Source: Planctomycetota bacterium
Lineage (GTDB): Bacteria > Planctomycetota > Planctomycetia > Gemmatales > Gemmataceae
DNA: 64,000 nt
Direction: 5' to 3'
Assembly (NCBI GenBank): GCA_021413735.1
Contig: JAIOPV010000272.1
Coordinates: forward strand, 1-64,000
In this document: positions 63,056 to 64,000 of the stretch, piece by piece
Layout of the letters: each line of letters starts with the position of its first letter
How positions within the stretch are numbered: position 1 is the first letter of the stretch
The notes under the pieces: generated by a model
What the model was told of the DNA's origin: nothing
Databases searched by the model: none
Seen by the model: only the letters and a program-made list of their open reading frames with translations
Program-made: the position numbers and the translations under genes

Positions 63056-64000
63056 ATGAATCCGATTTGTCGCGTGGGCGAACACCTTAGTCGCCGGGCG
63101 TTCCTCAAAGGGGCGGCCGTCACCGGCAGCGGTCTCATCCTCCCCAACTGGGGCGGGTTGGCTCACGCGAAGTCAGCCGCGGAGGGTGCCACCAAAGCCA
63201 AGAAGCGTTGCATCCTGCTGTGGATGAACGGCGGCGCAAGCCAGATCGACACCTTCGACATGAAGCCCGGTCGCCCAACTGGCGGCCCATTCCGACCGAT
63301 TCAATCGAAGGTCACCGGGTTGCAGGTGTGCGAGTATCTGCCGAAGGTCGCGGCGGTGGCCGACAAACTCGCAGTGATCCGCAGTATGCAGACGCACTCG
63401 CCGGACCACCCGGACGGCATCTATCACATGCACACTTGCTACAAGATGTCGGAACGCACGCCGCACCCCGAACTCGGCGCTGTGATCGCGAAGTTCAACG
63501 GCGATCAGGCCAGCGACCTGCCCACATTCGTTCGCATGGGGTCGTGCGGCAACGCTGGTTCCGGTTACCTCGGGCCAGCACACGAACCGTTCGGGCTTGG
63601 TCGCGATGGCAAACTCGGCTCGTTCTCGACGCCGTATCTCGCGGACGACGCCGAGAAGAAGCGAGCCGAGTTGTTCCGGTTCGTGGAATCCGAGTTCGCG
63701 GCGGATCACAAGGCCGAGCCGTTCGAGAGTCACCGCACGGCGAAGGAACGAGCCTGGCGACTCCTCCGAGCCAAGACGGTGTTCGACATCTCGAAGGAAT
63801 GGCCAGCCGCGAAGGAACGATACGGCGACAGCGAGTTCGGTCGCGGGTGCCTCATGGCTCGCAAGCTGGTCGAAGCCGGCGTTCCGTTCGTGGAAGTGGG
63901 GCAAGAGAACTACGACAGCCACGCCGACAACTTCGTCTGTCACAAGGCGAACATGCAACTGCTCGATCCGGCGTATAGCGGGTTGCTGACCGATCTCGCG
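63056..64000 (+). CDS. DUF1501 protein, TAT-exported (cut by window edge)
   Basis: 315 codons from ATG 63056, with CCGGGAG seven bases upstream; the gene runs off the right edge. It opens with a twin-arginine signal (SRRAFLKGAAVTGSGLILPN) and the DUF1501 start (RCILLWMNGGASQIDTFDMKPGRP, KLAVIRSMQTHSPDHPDGIYHMHT). Later blocks (CLMARKLVEAGVPFVEVGQENYDSHADN) match the family's metal-site region. It is more distant from the 57895 copy than expected for a recent duplicate. It pairs with the DUF1549/DUF1553 gene 176 bp upstream, the normal partner order. Confidence 0.95.
   Translation, partial: MNPICRVGEHLSRRAFLKGAAVTGSGLILPNWGGLAHAKSAAEGATKAKKRCILLWMNGGASQIDTFDMKPGRPTGGPFRPIQSKVTGLQVCEYLPKVAAVADKLAVIRSMQTHSPDHPDGIYHMHTCYKMSERTPHPELGAVIAKFNGDQASDLPTFVRMGSCGNAGSGYLGPAHEPFGLGRDGKLGSFSTPYLADDAEKKRAELFRFVESEFAADHKAEPFESHRTAKERAWRLLRAKTVFDISKEWPAAKERYGDSEFGRGCLMARKLVEAGVPFVEVGQENYDSHADNFVCHKANMQLLDPAYSGLLTDLA

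Overview
The window looks like chromosome of a planctomycete, most likely a Gemmataceae-type organism. The reasons are the paired DUF1549/DUF1553 and DUF1501 genes, the very long SecA, the secreted-protein N-terminus with a LEQLECREVPA-like motif, the frequent lack of clear Shine-Dalgarno sites, and the GC-rich palindromes between genes. Assignment below phylum/family level is inference.

Layout. (1) 1-21 kb is mostly housekeeping and single-copy metabolic genes: a secreted repeat protein, secA, a frameshifted small gene with its coupled neighbour, adk and map, an iron-type alcohol dehydrogenase, mog, a prenyltransferase-fold protein, two small proteins, a self-sufficient CYP102-type P450 behind a DUF1254/DUF1214 protein, and a DHA2-type MFS exporter. 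Intergenic palindromes built on a GCCGCTTGCGG core punctuate this part. (2) 21.7-36 kb holds two single-module NRPS proteins arranged as mirror images. The plus strand carries C-A-T-TE followed by a lipoprotein with a glycoside-hydrolase-like domain. The minus strand carries A-T-TE, and downstream of it a 1396-residue PA14/GH-like/lectin surface protein whose central domain is homologous to the lipoprotein. The two pairs converge with only 9 bp between the GH-like genes. (3) 36-54 kb is an exopolysaccharide locus. A tightly overlapping minus-strand run encodes GT2, a Wzx-type flippase, a Wzy/WaaL-type membrane protein, GT2, a fused oxidoreductase-epimerase, GT4, GT2, a GNAT and GlmS, and ends in the A-T-TE NRPS. 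Divergent from it are a WecG/TagA-type transferase, a Wzc-like protein with a degenerate kinase domain, a priming sugar phosphotransferase, a nucleotidyltransferase-like/left-handed-helix protein and two methyltransferases (an FkbM type and a class I enzyme). (4) 55-64 kb holds two planctomycete modules of secreted DUF1549/DUF1553 plus TAT-exported DUF1501 proteins; the first also has an SMP-30/SGNH fusion.

How it may work together (inference): GlmS supplies amino-sugar precursor, the phosphotransferase primes the lipid carrier, the glycosyltransferases and WecG-like enzyme extend it, and the Wzx/Wzy/Wzc-like proteins export and polymerise. The NRPS proteins, one at the end of that operon, may make an amino-acid or short acyl-amino-acid decoration. 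By eye their specificity pockets read as asparagine-like (minus strand) and cysteine-like (plus strand). The two GH-like surface proteins would be natural candidates to bind or trim the polymer. No phosphopantetheinyl transferase, tRNA, rRNA, CRISPR array or insertion sequence was recognised.
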